Positions 5,288 to 5,500 of a stretch of 5,500 nt of DNA are shown here, one piece after another; position 1 is the stretch's first letter; each line of letters opens with the position of its first letter. Source of the DNA: Candidatus Aenigmatarchaeota archaeon (GTDB lineage Archaea; EX4484-52; B79-G9); contig JAGLIP010000070.1 in assembly GCA_023142905.1 (NCBI GenBank), positions 1 to 5,500 of the forward strand, in the 5' to 3' direction. Position numbers and translations under genes: made by a program. The notes below the pieces were generated by a model. It saw nothing but the letters and a program-made list of their open reading frames with translations, was not told where the DNA came from and did no database searches.

Positions 5288-5500
5288 CCACCCCATAACC
5301 ATCAGTCCAAAAATAACAAAAAATGCAGTGGCACATAAAACTTCTATCAAACGCCACTTCTTTGTGCCTTGGAGAATATCTGTTATTGTAAGACACATCC
5401 ATAAAAGGAAAACATATCCTGCCATAAGCGAAAATATTGAGAACACCGGATGAGACCATGTGCCTATAAGCTCCCCCGCAATTTCATCAAAAACAGTAAA
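5279..5500 (-). CDS. Unrecognised membrane protein, C-terminal fragment (N-terminus beyond the right edge)
   Basis: The minus strand is open from base 5500 to a TAA at 5281-5279, giving 73 residues with no stop; the start lies outside the window. The product has two clear hydrophobic segments, about residues 20-40 (VFSIFSLMAGYVFLLWMCLT) and 52-73 (IEVLCATAFFVIFGLMVMG, ending in WFF). A short polar loop, DILQGTKKWR (41-50), separates them and its positive charges suggest it faces the cytoplasm. The amphipathic lead-in FTVFDEIAGELIGTW precedes the first segment. The chain ends immediately after the last membrane helix. I do not recognise the family. It converges on the AbrB-PhoU gene with 4 nt between stop codons. 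Another minus frame in the same bases (5459-5211) is longer in view but encodes no coherent segments. Confidence 0.7.
   Translation of the reverse strand, partial: FTVFDEIAGELIGTWSHPVFSIFSLMAGYVFLLWMCLTITDILQGTKKWRLIEVLCATAFFVIFGLMVMGWFF

Noticed and set aside
5211..5459. Minus-strand open frame of 82 codons overlapping the PhoU-gene end
   Set aside because: It is antisense to the conserved end of the PhoU domain and sits in a different frame from the two-helix membrane segment, which reads much better.
1..5500. CRISPR array, tRNA/rRNA genes, insertion sequence or defence system
   Set aside because: No regularly spaced repeats, no cloverleaf or rRNA-like segments, no transposase motifs and no terminal repeats were seen. 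The window is accounted for by the ATP synthase operon, a regulator and one partial membrane gene.

Overview
This window is from an AT-rich archaeal genome. The clearest evidence is the left and central part: the promoter-proximal half of an A-type (archaeal A1AO / V-type) ATP synthase operon on the minus strand, in the order atpH-atpI-atpK-atpE-atpC. Strong archaeal Shine-Dalgarno sequences (GAGGTGAT type) and TATA-like elements fit an archaeon. The divergent neighbour fuses an AbrB/SpoVT-type DNA-binding domain to PhoU domains, an architecture common in archaea. I cannot name the lineage from this window; a low-GC euryarchaeon or a DPANN-type archaeon are both possible.

Layout: 1-972 (minus) is atpC, cut by the left edge. 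994-1551 (minus) is atpE, 1624-1836 (minus) is atpK (the c/proteolipid subunit), 1873-3723 (minus) is atpI (the a subunit), and 3730-4056 (minus) is atpH. A perfect 7-bp hairpin lies in the 72-nt gap between atpK and atpE, the largest gap in the operon. Positions 4057-4248 form a divergent control region rich in repeats. 4249-5274 (plus) is the AbrB-PhoU regulator. 5279-5500 (minus) is the C-terminal end of an unrecognised membrane protein that converges on the regulator with only 4 nt between stop codons and runs off the right edge.

How the genes work together: AtpI and the AtpK ring form the membrane ion channel and rotor. AtpE and AtpH form the peripheral stalks, and AtpC couples the central shaft to the ring. 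The catalytic and remaining shaft subunits (atpF, atpA, atpB, atpD) are not in the window and are expected beyond its left edge. The adjacent PhoU-family regulator could link phosphate status to ATP synthase expression through the shared control region, but this is inference from position.

I see no previously undescribed multi-gene system here. The most useful observations are regulatory: a tandem 13-nt repeat ahead of atpH, a TATA-containing inverted repeat between the divergent genes, TCTATATAT repeats before the PhoU gene, and the intercistronic hairpin after the high-copy c subunit. There are also two start-site corrections and one partial gene at the right edge that is easily missed because it has no start inside the window.
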